A stretch of 64,000 nucleotides of DNA, taken from positions 825,501 through 889,500 of the forward strand of contig NC_014623.1 of assembly GCF_000165485.1 (NCBI RefSeq), in the 5' to 3' direction. Both the position numbers and the translations under genes were made by a program. Below are positions 1 through 9,566 of the stretch, one piece after another; position 1 is the first letter of the stretch; every line of letters begins with the position of its first letter. Under the pieces are notes generated by a model. The model was not told the origin of the DNA and did not search any database. It worked only from the letters and a program-made list of their open reading frames with translations. The stretch comes from Stigmatella aurantiaca DW4/3-1. GTDB lineage: Bacteria > Myxococcota > Myxococcia > Myxococcales > Myxococcaceae.

Positions 1-1
1 C

Positions 2-376
2 GTGGTGGACGGCATTCCCCGAGTGGTCGAGACCGTGAGCGGCGGCGATGCCTCCCTGTTCAAGGGAATCGGTTCGAGCGCGGGCATCGTGGAGGGCTTC
101 GCGCGCATCGTGAAGGATCCGGGCGCGGTGGGAACGCTGGGCAAGGAGGACATCCTCATCGCGAAGGAGACGGACCCCGGCTGGTTGTTCCTGATGCTGG
201 CCTCTGGAGGCATCGTGGTGGAGCGGGGGAGCATGCTCTCGCACACGGCCATCGCAGGCCGGAAGTTCGGCATCCCCACAGTGGTGGGGGTGGCCCATGC
301 GACGTCACGCATCCCGGACGGTGCGCGGGTGCGGGTGGACGGCACGACGGGAACGGTCACCCTGGTCGCGGCATGA
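2..376 (+). CDS. PEP-utilising enzyme, C-terminal swivelling phosphohistidine domain (partial)
   Basis: Only the last ~124 residues are present; the gene begins before the window. The fragment matches the mobile phosphohistidine domain of PEP synthase / pyruvate phosphate dikinase-type enzymes. It has the motif GSMLSHTAIAGRKFGIPTVV, whose His is the phosphoryl-carrying residue, followed by the conserved ending DGARVRVDGTTGTV. In PEP synthases this domain usually lies in the middle of the protein. Here it is at the extreme C-terminus, as in rifampicin phosphotransferase-like and many two-domain PEP-utilising proteins, so the substrate cannot be assigned. The stop overlaps the next start by four bases (ATGA), which suggests coupling to the UbiA-like gene. 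Confidence 0.85.
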   Translation: MVDGIPRVVETVSGGDASLFKGIGSSAGIVEGFARIVKDPGAVGTLGKEDILIAKETDPGWLFLMLASGGIVVERGSMLSHTAIAGRKFGIPTVVGVAHATSRIPDGARVRVDGTTGTVTLVAA

Positions 377-1299
377 CGATGGCTTGGATGTCTCGATGCA
401 AGGCTGTCCTGCGTTTCTCCCTGCAGCGCTACCCACCCCTGGTGTATGGGGTGGGCTTCACGCTCTGGGCGCTGGGGCTCGATGGCCTCTTTCAGCGGCT
501 CGATGGGCAGGCCTTCACGCTGTCATGGGACTTGCTGCGCGTGGCGGGGAGCGTGGCGGGCGTAGGGTACTTCATGCGCATCGTGGATGAGTTGCGCGAC
601 TACGGCTACGACCAGGTTCACAACCCTGATCGGGGGTTGGTGCGCGGCGACGTCAGCTTCGGGGACCTATACGGCGCGCTCACGGTGTGCGCGGTCGTCC
701 TGATCGCGGTGAACCTGCCGGTGTCGTGGCCACGGGCACTCATCCTCCTGGGCATCATGGGCTACAGCCTGTTCCTCTGGTGGCTGGAGCAGAACAGCGC
801 GGTCTACCAGCGGAGCATGTTCCTGAGCATCGGCGTGGCCATCCAGCTGCACGTGGGCCAGGGGCTCTACGTCTGGGTATCCCACGCTGAGCGCACCGAG
901 AGGCCCCTGGATGGGCGAGGGATGCTCGCCGTGCTGGGGCTCGTCTGCATCTACCTGCACTGGGAGGTCATGCGGAAGACGGCCTGGCCTGGGTCCACGA
1001 AGCCAGGAGAGAAGCTGTATTCCGATGAGGGGGGGCCCGTGGCGAGCTGCCTGATTGGTTTCATCTGGGCCGCCGGGGCGGTGGGGCTGTTGCTGGGCCT
1101 GACCAGGCCCTGGAGCGCGGAAACACTCGCGCAGGGAACGGCCTGGCTCTTTCTGCTTCCCGGGGTGCTGGGCGTCCTCAATGGGGTCTTGTTCTTCAAG
1201 AACCGGAGCCCGAGGAGCCGCTCAGGACGGCTCGCGGCAATCAGCTATCTCACGTTCCTCTTCACCGTGCTCTTGTATGGCTTCACGGGGAGGGCATGA
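373..1299 (+). CDS. UbiA-like prenyltransferase family membrane protein
   Basis: This is a 308-residue polytopic membrane protein with about eight hydrophobic segments. Around residues 73-97 it carries DELRDYGYDQVHNPDRGLVR, which resembles the Asp-rich first motif (NDxxDxxxD) and following PxR of the UbiA prenyltransferase superfamily. The second Asp-rich motif is less clear (KLYSDEGG near residue 217). UbiA enzymes attach isoprenoid chains to aromatic or other acceptors in the membrane, but the acceptor here is unknown. The start overlaps the preceding PEP-utilising enzyme by four bases, so the two are probably co-translated. The 3' end overlaps the convergent lipoprotein gene by 17 bases. 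The family assignment is an inference from motif and topology. Confidence 0.6.
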   Translation: MTMAWMSRCKAVLRFSLQRYPPLVYGVGFTLWALGLDGLFQRLDGQAFTLSWDLLRVAGSVAGVGYFMRIVDELRDYGYDQVHNPDRGLVRGDVSFGDLYGALTVCAVVLIAVNLPVSWPRALILLGIMGYSLFLWWLEQNSAVYQRSMFLSIGVAIQLHVGQGLYVWVSHAERTERPLDGRGMLAVLGLVCIYLHWEVMRKTAWPGSTKPGEKLYSDEGGPVASCLIGFIWAAGAVGLLLGLTRPWSAETLAQGTAWLFLLPGVLGVLNGVLFFKNRSPRSRSGRLAAISYLTFLFTVLLYGFTGRA

Positions 1300-2476
1300 G
1301 GTGAGCCCCTGAGCAGACATACTCATACAAGTAGGTGTCCGTCGAGGTCCCGGTCCGGTCTTCCCGGGAAAGGATGCGCCCGTCCTCGGCATAGTGGTAC
1401 GCGGAGACGGTCTGTGATTCCTGCCAGTCCGTGCCCACCTGATTCCGTTCTGACGTGGTGGCCTGGAGCAACCGGCCGTCCTCGCCATACTGGTAACTCA
1501 CCTGGAACTGTTGGCGCGGGGTCTCGAACGCGAAGCTCAAGAGCTCTCCAGAGGGACCATAGGTCCACTTCTCTTCTCTGTCCCCACTGGTGTACCGGAC
1601 GGGCCGCCCCTGGGAGAACTCCTTGAGCCAGGACAGCTTTCCGTTCGACTCGCGGCGGATCTCCACCCGTGTTCCCTCCGTGCTGTAACGGCGTGTCTCC
1701 TGCCACGGGCTGGCAGATGCGCTGGTTCCTTCCACGCGCTCGATGCGGCCTTGGGCGTCCAAGGTGTAGCGGTGCTTTTCAGACACGTAGACGGCGGGAG
1801 AGAGCACGAGGATCTCGGCGCCCACCAATTGGTTCCGGGAGTCCCGTTCCAGAACCATCTCCATTTCCAAGGCGTTGAACTCGTAGCGCCACTGGGTGAA
1901 CTGGCCCTCCGGGGTTCGCGCCCAGCGATCGCTTCGGCTGCTCAGCGATCCGGCCGGGGTGGTGCTGTATCCGGTGAGGCGGTGACAGGCATCGTAGCGG
2001 AATGACTCCATCCAAGCTCGAAGGCCATCAAAGAGCGCCAAGCGCCCGCTGCTGTCATGTTCGAGCCAGTACAGGCGGGTGCTCCAAGGCGTCGTATTCC
2101 AAACATAACAGGGGCGAGGGACCGCTCGCCGGGCGTGGGCGGGCCGAACGGCGTCGCACCCGTCCGGGGAGATCGCGCAGAGTCTGTAGCTGGGCCGGGC
2201 ATCCACGATGCCCTCGGTGGGCGTCTCGCCCAGGCGCTCCGCCTGACAGAGCGCCTCGGGTGGGCTGGGCGGTGGCGCTTCTGGGGGGGCGTCTGGTGGC
2301 AGCGGGGCCGAGGGAGTGGCGGGAGGCACCTCTGCGGCCGGGGCCTCACTGGGAGGAGGCGTCTCGCCGGGAGACGCCTCCGGTGCCTTGGCCTCGCCCT
2401 CTTCTGGTGGGAGAGCACATCCCGCCATGCCCAAGAACATCGCCACGCTGAACGACACCCACCTTCGTTGAGCCAT
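1283..2476 (-). CDS. Lipoprotein with YD/RHS-like repeats
   Basis: The ~397-residue protein begins with a lipoprotein signal peptide ending in the lipobox GMAGC. A long Pro/Glu/Ala-rich spacer follows (about residues 25-75). The rest contains degenerate YD-type repeats such as YDACHRLTGYS, YTLDAQGRIERVEG, YQYGEDGRLLQATT and YHYAEDGRILSRED, the pattern seen in RHS-repeat proteins. It has none of the usual RHS core or toxin tail, so it is more likely a surface-anchored structural or binding lipoprotein than a polymorphic toxin. ATG at 2476 is preferred over GTG at 2482 because AAGGGTGG lies just upstream. The 3' end overlaps the convergent UbiA-like gene. Confidence 0.65.
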   Translation of the reverse strand: MAQRRWVSFSVAMFLGMAGCALPPEEGEAKAPEASPGETPPPSEAPAAEVPPATPSAPLPPDAPPEAPPPSPPEALCQAERLGETPTEGIVDARPSYRLCAISPDGCDAVRPAHARRAVPRPCYVWNTTPWSTRLYWLEHDSSGRLALFDGLRAWMESFRYDACHRLTGYSTTPAGSLSSRSDRWARTPEGQFTQWRYEFNALEMEMVLERDSRNQLVGAEILVLSPAVYVSEKHRYTLDAQGRIERVEGTSASASPWQETRRYSTEGTRVEIRRESNGKLSWLKEFSQGRPVRYTSGDREEKWTYGPSGELLSFAFETPRQQFQVSYQYGEDGRLLQATTSERNQVGTDWQESQTVSAYHYAEDGRILSREDRTGTSTDTYLYEYVCSGAHLMPSP

Positions 2477-2565
2477 GTCCACCCTTGCCTCGGATTGCGG
2501 CCAAGGTGGGGATGCCCCTTCACCGTATCAAGCCCCGGGCACTGGGATGGGTGGGGGAAAACGCA

Positions 2566-5500
2566 TCAGTGCCCTTGCTGCGTCGCGGGCGCCGGAACGA
2601 GCCGCGCCGCCGCCCCTTCCTGCCCCTCGATGCCGGCGGGTGCCGTGCGCGTGCGGGCGATGAGGAGATAAATCGCCGGGACGAAGAAGAGGGTGAAGAA
2701 CGTGCCAATCGCCATGCCGGTCACCAGCACGAGCCCGATGCTGTTGCGCGCTGCCGCGCCCGGCCCCTCCACGAGGACCAGCGGGAAGTGGCCCGCGACC
2801 GTCGCCACGGTCGTCATCAAAATTGGACGGAGCCGCTCGGATGCGGCCTCTCTCACCGCATCGAGCTTCGTCCTGCCTTCCGCCTGGAGCCGGTTGGCGA
2901 AGTCGACGATGAGAATCCCGTTCTTCGAAACCAGCCCCACCAGCGTCACCAGTCCCACCTGCGAGTAGATGTTGAGGGTGGTGGTGAATCCGTCGGTGAA
3001 GTAGGGCATGTTCGGGTTCGGCATCTTCAAGAACGTGGTCAGCAGCGCGCCGAAGAGCGCCAGCGGCACCGACCCGGCGAGGATGATGAGCGGATCCCGG
3101 AAGCTGTTGAACTGGGCGGCGAGCACCAGGAAGATGAGCACCACCGCGAGCAGGAACGCCGAGAGGAACGTGTTGCCCTCCACACGGAGCTGCCGCGATT
3201 CGCCCGTGTAATCGATGTTGTAGCCCTTGGGCAGAATCTGTGCCGCTTCCGTCTCGAGGTAGGTGAGCGCCTCATCCAGCGGCCGGATGGCCACGCCGCT
3301 CAGTTTCACCGCGTTGAGCTGCTGGAAGCGGTTGAGCGACCGGGGGGCCACCGTGTCCCGGATGGTCGCAATGGACGACAGCGCCACGAGTTGGCCATCG
3401 GGGCCGGTGACATAGAGATCCTTCAACTGCTCGGGATTGAGCCGTGAGACGCGGAGAACCTGGGGGATGACCTTGTAGCTGCGCCCGGAGATGTTGAACC
3501 GGTTGACGAAGTTGCCGCCCACCGCCGCGCTCAGGTCCTGGCCCACTGTCCCGAGGTTCAGCCCCAGCTGCGCGACCTTCTCTCGATCGATCTCGACCTC
3601 TGACTGGGGCTGGTCGATTTTCACGTCGATGAGCGGCGGGAAAGCGAACAACCCGCTTTGCGCCGCTTTCGCCTGGAGCTGCTGCGCGAACCCCAACAAC
3701 TCACTTGCCTCCGCCGTGGAGGCGATGACGATCTCCACCGGGAAGTTGCCACCGCCCGGCAGCGCGGGAGGCAGGATGGGGAAGGTCTGGACGCCAGGGA
3801 TGACGCTGACCCGCTGCTGCGTTTCGCCCAGCACCTCCGCCGCGGAGCGCTTGCGCTGCTCCCACGGCTTCAGACCCAAGCCCCAGAAGCCACCGCCCGG
3901 GTTGGTGATCTGAAAGCAATACTCCGACTCTGGCATCTCCATCAGCGTCCGGTTGATCTCCCGAACGGATGGGGTGAGCTGATCCAGCGTGGAGTTGGAC
4001 GGGGTGTTGACGATGCCGAAGACGACGCCCTGGTCCTCCGTCGGGGCGAGTTCTTTCGGCGACTGCGAGAACATGAGGAACGCGAGCACGCTCAGCACTG
4101 CCCAGGCGGTGTAGACCACCCCTCGCGCGCCCAGCGCGCGGTCCAGCGAGCGAGCGTACGAGGCCCGCAGGCGATCGAAGGCGCGGTTGATGACCCCCGA
4201 CAGGCCCTTGTCTTCGTGGCCTGCCTTCAAGAGGGCGGCGGACATCATCGGCGAGAGTGTCAGCGCCACCACCCCCGAGAGGGTTACCGCCCCGGCCAAC
4301 GTGAGCGCAAACTCGCGGAACAGCGAGCCGGTGAGTCCTCCCTGGAAGGCGATGGGCGCGTAGACCGCGGCGAGCGTGATGGTCATCGCGATGATGGGGC
4401 CCACCAGCTCTCGCGCGCCTTTGAGCGCGGCATCCAGCGGACTCAGGCCATCGCGCAGGTGGCGCTCCACGTTCTCCACCACGACGATGGCGTCGTCCAC
4501 CACCAGCCCGACCGAGAGCACCACCGCGAGCAGGGTGAGCAGGTTCACCGTGAAGCCAAAGACTTGCATCAGGAACACCGTGCCGATGAGCGACACGGGG
4601 ATGGCCACCACCGGGATCAGAATCGAGCGCACGGAGCCGAGGAAGAGGAAGATGACCACCACGACGATGAGCAGTGTTTCTCCCAGGGTGTTGACCACCT
4701 CGTCGATCGCGTTCTGGATGTAATCCGTGCCATCGTAGGCGATGGTGCCCTTGATCTGCTCCGGCAGGTCCCGTTGCAGGGCCTCCATCTCCGTCCGGAC
4801 GTTCCGGAGGACATCCAGTGAGTTGGCGTGGGGGAGCGCCCAGATGCCGATGAACACCGCCGTCTGCCCGACGAATCGGACGTCGCTGTCATAGTCTTCG
4901 GCGCCGAGCACCACGTCCGCGATGTCCGAGAGCCGCACCACCGCGCCGCCGTCTCGCCGCACGATAAGTTGCCGGAACTCCTCCACCGAGCGGAGGTCCG
5001 TGTTCGCCGTGAGGTTCACCTGGACGAGCGAGCCTTTCGTCTGGCCCACGGCGGAGAGATAGTTGTTGGTGGCGAGCGCCTGCCGAACTTGCGCCGGGCT
5101 GATGTTGAGCGCGGCCATCCGGTCTGGCTTCAGCCATATCCGCATCGCGAACGTTCGCCCTCCGAGGAGGTCCGCGCGCTGCACGCCCTCCACGGCGGAC
5201 AGCCGGGGCTGCACCACCCGCACCAGGTAGTCCGTGATCTCGTTCTGCTTCAAGAAGTCGGAAGAGAAGCTGAGGTAGGCCGCGGCGAACTGGCTCTCCG
5301 CGGACTCGATGTTGATCACCGGGACCTGGGCTTCGGGGGGCAGGTCGCCGCGCACCTGGTCGACCTTGGCGCTGATTTCGCTGAGCGCGCGGTTGGCGTC
5401 ATAGTTGAGCTTGAGCCGGGCGCGGATGGTGGAGACTCCCTGCAAGCTCTGGGACTCGATGTAGTCGATGCCGTCGGCGGAGGCGATGGCCCGCTCGAGG

Positions 5501-5697
5501 GGGGTGGTGATGAAGCCGCGCACCAGCTCCGCGTTGGCGCCGACATAGGCCGTCGTCACCGTGATGTCGGCGCTCTCGCTGCGCGGGTACTGCCGCACAT
5601 TGAGCGACTGGATGGCCTGGAGGCCCGCGATGATGATGATGAGGTTGACCACCAGCGCCACCACGGGGCGCCGGATGAAAAGGGCGGTGAAGTTCAT
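2566..5697 (-). CDS. RND multidrug efflux transporter, inner-membrane subunit (HAE1/AcrB type)
   Basis: The 1043-residue length is typical for AcrB/MexB-type proton-driven exporters. The N-terminus (MNFTALFIRRPVVALVVNLI) is the first transmembrane helix of the family. The large periplasmic loops and two blocks of transmembrane helices are visible, and the proton-relay region VGLVVDDAIVVVENVERHL carries the paired Asp residues of TM4. The protein exports amphipathic compounds as a trimer with a periplasmic adaptor and an outer-membrane channel. The adaptor lies 19 bases upstream on the same strand, but no TolC-like channel gene follows, so the channel must be encoded elsewhere. The specific substrate cannot be told from sequence. 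Confidence 0.95.
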   Translation of the reverse strand: MNFTALFIRRPVVALVVNLIIIIAGLQAIQSLNVRQYPRSESADITVTTAYVGANAELVRGFITTPLERAIASADGIDYIESQSLQGVSTIRARLKLNYDANRALSEISAKVDQVRGDLPPEAQVPVINIESAESQFAAAYLSFSSDFLKQNEITDYLVRVVQPRLSAVEGVQRADLLGGRTFAMRIWLKPDRMAALNISPAQVRQALATNNYLSAVGQTKGSLVQVNLTANTDLRSVEEFRQLIVRRDGGAVVRLSDIADVVLGAEDYDSDVRFVGQTAVFIGIWALPHANSLDVLRNVRTEMEALQRDLPEQIKGTIAYDGTDYIQNAIDEVVNTLGETLLIVVVVIFLFLGSVRSILIPVVAIPVSLIGTVFLMQVFGFTVNLLTLLAVVLSVGLVVDDAIVVVENVERHLRDGLSPLDAALKGARELVGPIIAMTITLAAVYAPIAFQGGLTGSLFREFALTLAGAVTLSGVVALTLSPMMSAALLKAGHEDKGLSGVINRAFDRLRASYARSLDRALGARGVVYTAWAVLSVLAFLMFSQSPKELAPTEDQGVVFGIVNTPSNSTLDQLTPSVREINRTLMEMPESEYCFQITNPGGGFWGLGLKPWEQRKRSAAEVLGETQQRVSVIPGVQTFPILPPALPGGGNFPVEIVIASTAEASELLGFAQQLQAKAAQSGLFAFPPLIDVKIDQPQSEVEIDREKVAQLGLNLGTVGQDLSAAVGGNFVNRFNISGRSYKVIPQVLRVSRLNPEQLKDLYVTGPDGQLVALSSIATIRDTVAPRSLNRFQQLNAVKLSGVAIRPLDEALTYLETEAAQILPKGYNIDYTGESRQLRVEGNTFLSAFLLAVVLIFLVLAAQFNSFRDPLIILAGSVPLALFGALLTTFLKMPNPNMPYFTDGFTTTLNIYSQVGLVTLVGLVSKNGILIVDFANRLQAEGRTKLDAVREAASERLRPILMTTVATVAGHFPLVLVEGPGAAARNSIGLVLVTGMAIGTFFTLFFVPAIYLLIARTRTAPAGIEGQEGAAARLVPAPATQQGH

Positions 5698-5716
5698 GGG
5701 GTTGGCTTCCCGTCCA

Positions 5717-6915
5717 CTACCGGTCCACGGGCTGGGGCGCGGTCTCGACCTGCGGCGCCAGCGAGTTGTTGACGACGACGGCCGCGCCGTTGCGCAGCTT
5801 GAAGACGCCGTTGCTGACCACCGTCTCCCCCGGCTTCAGGCCCGAGGCCACCTCGATGAAGTCCCCCCGCCGCTCGCCCATCCGGGCGAACCGCTGCTGC
5901 GCCACGAGGTTGGCCTTGCCCGCGGCGTCCTTTCCCTCTTCGATGACGAACACCGAGTCGCCATAGGGGGCGAAGAGCACGGCGGTGGTGGGGATGGCCA
6001 CCACCTCGCTCTTGTTCTCGGAGAGCACATCGATGTTGGCGAACATCCCCGGAATGAGGCGTCCGTCCGCGTTGGGCACGGTGGCGCGCATGCGCACGTT
6101 CCGCGAGGAGATCTCCACCTCGGGGTTGATGGTCGTGAGTTCGCCTTCCCAGGTGTCCTTCGGGAAGACGTCGACATGGACGCGCACCTTCTGGCCAGGC
6201 TTGACCTCCGCCAGCGCCTGCTGCGGCAAGAGGAACTCCACGTGGATGGGGTCCATGGTGTGGAGCGAGGCGATGGGGCCACCCGGGGCGAGGACCTGGC
6301 CCAGCTCCACCTGCCGGATGCCGATGCGGCCATCGAAGGGCGCGCGGATGACCTTCTTCGCGATGAGGGCGCGCAGGTTGGTCACCGCGGCCTCGGCCTG
6401 GACCACCCGGGCTTGAGCGGACTCGAGCTCTGCTTGGGGCTTGGAACCCTGGGTGGCAAGCGTCTGGACGCGGACATGGGTGAGCCGGGCGAGCTCCGCG
6501 TCCGCCTCGGCCCCCTTCAACTGGGCCGCCTCGCTGGAGTTGTCGAGCTGGACGAGCACCTGTCCTTTCTTGACCCGCGCGCCATTCTCGAAGCCGATGT
6601 CGCGGACGATGCCGGACACCTCGGCTCCCAGCGTCACGCCGCGGACCGCGATCACCGTGCCCACCGCCCTCTGGGATGCCTGCCACTCGACGGCCTCGGC
6701 CTTGGCCGAGGTGACGGTTTCGGGGGGGGCACGAAGGAGGCGCCGGCCTGAATCATCGCGCCAATCTGCGCCGCCTTGATGCCCACGAGTACCGCGATGA
6801 CCCCGAGCAACGCCAGGATGCCAAGGACCCACCGTTTGCGGTTGCCAGCGGGGCGCGTGGAAGAAGATGGCACGTCGTTGGAAGGGGCTGTGACAGAGGC
6901 AGGCATCGAGGGCAC
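5717..6915 (-). CDS. RND efflux periplasmic adaptor subunit (frameshifted at a C8 run)
   Basis: This is the membrane fusion protein partner of the RND pump downstream. The N-terminal part starts at 6915 (MPSMPASVTAP) and has a membrane anchor KRWVLGILALLGVIAVLVGI. The remainder, with the lipoyl/barrel-sandwich region (GTVIAVRGVTLGAEVSGIV) and a helical hairpin, is in another frame. The two frames meet at a run of eight C's (minus strand; 6722-6729): GTG-C8-GAA. Nine C's would give ...GASFVPPPETVTSAK... and a continuous 399-residue adaptor. The span is 1199 bases, one short of a multiple of three, as expected for a one-base loss. The gene is either a recent loss-of-function, a phase-variable tract, or a sequencing error. 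Confidence 0.88.
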
Positions 6916-7191
6916 TCGGCAGGGGAAAAGGCGGACCGTCTATACGATTTAGCAGGTGCTTGCGCTCTTGAAAGTAATTCCTGGCCGTGAACAGCGATGC
7001 CAACGCTGCCCAGAAGGAGGCTGCACGGCCTTCACCACCGGCTTGGCGCACAGCCTGGGGAGCAGGAGGGCCATGGGTCACGCCGGTGTGCCCACCCGGC
7101 AGTCGATTTCCTGCATCAATTTCCTTCTCTTCGGCTCATTTCAGGGCAACCTCATCACGTCCCTGGTCACCTGGGACAAGCGAGATCCCCG
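6916..7191. other. Divergent intergenic region, RND adaptor / Ig-like protein
   Basis: This 276-base stretch separates the divergent starts at 6915 (minus) and 7192 (plus), so promoters for the efflux operon and the secreted protein should both lie here. An AT-rich patch around 6935-6985 is the best place for the efflux promoter. No convincing operator palindrome and no adjacent regulator gene of the TetR/MarR type usual for RND pumps was seen. Confidence 0.4.
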
Positions 7192-8262
7192 ATGAAGATT
7201 CGCTCCGCGCTCTCTGCCCTTGCGCTCCCTTGCGTGCTGGCTTGTGCGGGCCCTCTGGAGAGCCCTGCCTTCGAGTCCTCTTCCACCGCATCGATTGGCG
7301 ATGCCGTCCAAAATGGGGACTGTGTCACCCAGCAGGTCTCAGCGGTCGCGCCCGGCAGCGGAGCTGGTTACCCCGCCCCCACCGCTTTCCCGGTCAATGC
7401 TGGCTGGGAGTATGAGGTCACCGTCCAAGGCACCTATTTTGCCAATGATGGCCTTTACGCCGATGCGCGCTATAGCTCTCGCTTCAACGGCCCATGGCAG
7501 GACACGCCGGCTCATTATGAGAGCAGCGGTCCCACGCTGCTGGACTTGCAGTTCTGGGATGGAGCGGCCTCGGCGTTCGTGTCTCCCAATTGGGGAGCAT
7601 TCTCTAGCAGCCATACTTATTCCACCCGCTGGACAGCGGCCTCTGGCCAGCTGCGGGTTCGCATCAACGATGACTACGCAGGCAACAACTCCGGCTCACT
7701 CTCCGTGACCGTCTGCCACGTTCTCGATCACCCGTCCTGCCCGGGAGATGTGCAAGGTCCAACGCTGATCCTCCATGACAGCAGCGCCATGACGCTGGAG
7801 TGTGGCTTGGAGACGTGGGCGGATCCGGGGGCCGAGGCGTGGGACGTGGCGTGCACCCCGCTGGAGGTTCACCGGTACAATGCGGGAAGTGATGCCTCAG
7901 GGCCGGGGCCGCAGACGTTCGCGGAAGGGACGTACCCGGTGCAGTACATCGCCTGGAACTCCGTGGGGACGACGGTGAGCGCCATCCGCTCGGTGCAGGT
8001 GGATGACAGGCGGCCGCCGGTGCTGACGCTCAAGGGCCCCGCGAACGTGACGCACACATGTGGCAGCCCCTGGGTGGATCCGGGAGTGGAAGCGATGGAC
8101 GCGTGCTACGGCGACGTGACGCCCGCGGTCAGGAAGACAGGCGAGGTCAACGGGTGGGCCGCGGGCACGTATCAGGTGGTGTACGAGGTGACCGACAGTG
8201 GTGGCAACAGCGCCACGCCCGTCACGCGCACGGTGCAAGTCGCCCGCTGCCCCTGGGAGTGA
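7192..8262 (+). CDS. Secreted lipoprotein with two tandem Ig-like (DUF5011/HYR-type) domains
   Basis: ATG at 7192 gives a clear lipoprotein-like signal peptide (MKIRSALSALALPCVLACAG); the open frame upstream is non-coding. The mature N-terminal domain (about residues 40-175) is unrecognised. From about residue 185 two similar ~80-residue units follow, each starting near LxCG...W.DPG.EA.D.. and containing GTY.V.Y...; this is the pattern of bacterial Ig-like DUF5011 domains (for example THTCGSPWVDPGVEAMDA and GTYQVVYEVTDSGGNSATPV). Such domains act as spacers or adhesion modules on the cell surface. Cys pairs within each unit suggest disulphides. No enzymatic motif is visible. Confidence 0.7.
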   Translation: MKIRSALSALALPCVLACAGPLESPAFESSSTASIGDAVQNGDCVTQQVSAVAPGSGAGYPAPTAFPVNAGWEYEVTVQGTYFANDGLYADARYSSRFNGPWQDTPAHYESSGPTLLDLQFWDGAASAFVSPNWGAFSSSHTYSTRWTAASGQLRVRINDDYAGNNSGSLSVTVCHVLDHPSCPGDVQGPTLILHDSSAMTLECGLETWADPGAEAWDVACTPLEVHRYNAGSDASGPGPQTFAEGTYPVQYIAWNSVGTTVSAIRSVQVDDRRPPVLTLKGPANVTHTCGSPWVDPGVEAMDACYGDVTPAVRKTGEVNGWAAGTYQVVYEVTDSGGNSATPVTRTVQVARCPWE

Positions 8263-8283
8263 GGAGCATCTCTTCGGTCTGCA

Positions 8284-8327
8284 CCCCTCTTGCCTCCAGG
8301 AAGAGGGGCGCGGGCGTGGGCGCCCGC
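8284..8327. terminator. Tandem hairpins between convergent genes
   Basis: Two perfect stems lie in the 74-base gap between convergent genes. CCCCTCTT (8284-8291) pairs with AAGAGGGG (8301-8308). GCGGGCG (8310-8316) pairs with CGCCCGC (8321-8327) across a TGGG loop. There is no T-tract on either side, so a strict intrinsic terminator is not certain. The position suggests a bidirectional transcription stop. Confidence 0.5.
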
Positions 8328-8336
8328 GAGCGGCGC

Positions 8337-9416
8337 TCAATGCAAGTACGTGAGCTGGAGCTGCGCGAAACGGTGGCCCCCCAGCCGGGGATCGGGCGGC
8401 TCGGCCATCTCCTGTGAGCGGAAGACCATGCTCAGGACGGCCTGGAAGTGGCGCATGCGCACGGCCCCGCCGAACTCGCTGTCTCCCACCAGGGGCGTCT
8501 TCCGGACGCTGACGCTTTTGCGGAAGAGGGTTCCGTCCAGGAACAGGTTGCGCGCCACCAGCCGTACCTGACCGCGAGCGAAGAAGTACGCTTCCCAGGT
8601 GCGCTCCGGCGGTGCGGCCTTGGGACTCACCTCCGCGGTGGGCGCTCCAGGGGGGGCCTGTTCCCGCAGGGTCTGGAGGATGGAGGGCATGATGGGGGCC
8701 AACCCGAACGGCCGGGCCAGCCGCCCCGCGCGCACCGTGGCTCCGGCGCTGGCGTTCGTCAAGACAGTGCCGAGCATGGCTCCCGCTGACCACGTTGCGT
8801 CGACATAGGGGCTCCAGAGCAGGGGTTGCTCGCGGAGCGCGGCGAGGTGAAAGGTGGGCTCGGTGGGCAGTTGCGCCTCCCAGCCGATGGGGTCTCTGGC
8901 GGTGTTCGGACCGAAGAGATGCCGCAACGCCGAATGAAATCCACGCTGGACATGCTCCGCGCCGGAGGCCGGACCGGTGACGCCCACGGTGGCCTCCAGT
9001 GTGAGCTGTGAGGCGCGGGTGGGGGTATCGGCGGCGGCGATGTGCTGGAAGAGCAGCCCGGCATGGAGCCAGCCGCCGTAGGGGCGGTCATTCGGGTTGG
9101 GCCAGGGCTCCTCTCCCTCGCGGGGGACGATGTGGCTGGGCGTATAGATGTTCTGGGACAGTGAGCCGCCACAGGGGTAGCGGTGGTCCACGGTGTCCGG
9201 GAAGCCAAGCGCGAGAGCGAGCTCGCGGCAGGCGCCGTACTCTCCCTGGTGTTCCAGGCGGAGGCCGGTGGTGTAGAAGCGATCGCTCTGTGCGAGCACG
9301 TCGTTTTCGAAGTGCAGCGTCGTCGCGAAGGGCAGCTTCACCTCCTTCGGCGAGGGCGGGGACGCGGAGGCTTGGGCCACGGCGGCGAAGAACAGCAGCG
9401 CGAGGGCTCGCAGCAT
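8337..9416 (-). CDS. LpxR-like lipid A deacylase family outer-membrane protein (DUF2219)
   Basis: The 359-residue protein has a signal peptide (MLRALALLFFAAVAQASA) and the hallmarks of the DUF2219/LpxR family: an early HFENDVLAQSDRFYTTGLRL segment and NDRPYGGWLHAGL near residue 110. These correspond to the conserved Asn-Asp, Tyr and Gly-rich features around the active site and calcium ligands of Salmonella LpxR, which removes the 3'-acyloxyacyl chain of lipid A in the outer membrane. Alternating hydrophobic residues fit a 12-strand beta barrel. A central region (about residues 250-290) is longer than usual and low in complexity. The gene stands alone and is convergent with the Ig-like gene. 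Deacylase activity is inferred from family. Confidence 0.8.
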   Translation of the reverse strand: MLRALALLFFAAVAQASASPPSPKEVKLPFATTLHFENDVLAQSDRFYTTGLRLEHQGEYGACRELALALGFPDTVDHRYPCGGSLSQNIYTPSHIVPREGEEPWPNPNDRPYGGWLHAGLLFQHIAAADTPTRASQLTLEATVGVTGPASGAEHVQRGFHSALRHLFGPNTARDPIGWEAQLPTEPTFHLAALREQPLLWSPYVDATWSAGAMLGTVLTNASAGATVRAGRLARPFGLAPIMPSILQTLREQAPPGAPTAEVSPKAAPPERTWEAYFFARGQVRLVARNLFLDGTLFRKSVSVRKTPLVGDSEFGGAVRMRHFQAVLSMVFRSQEMAEPPDPRLGGHRFAQLQLTYLH

Positions 9417-9566
9417 GCCGCCAGTTTATCCCCCCGGGGGGTGAAGAAGAGACAGTAGGGCATGGTCTCGCTCCCCCCCTTGATGTGTGTATTGTACGTA
9501 CCTTTACCTGTATTTTGTTTCAGTGAGGGCATTTTTTTTCACTCGAATGGTTGCATGTCAAACCGT

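Noticed and set aside
1283..2476. RHS-type polymorphic toxin
   Set aside because: There are only a few degenerate YD repeats, with no RHS core, no variable toxin tail and no small gene behind it.
2485..5772. Long plus-strand frames (320, 387 and 314 residues) opposite the RND transporter
   Set aside because: They are His/Arg/Glu-rich antisense shadows of a clear AcrB-type gene, a common effect of high third-position GC.
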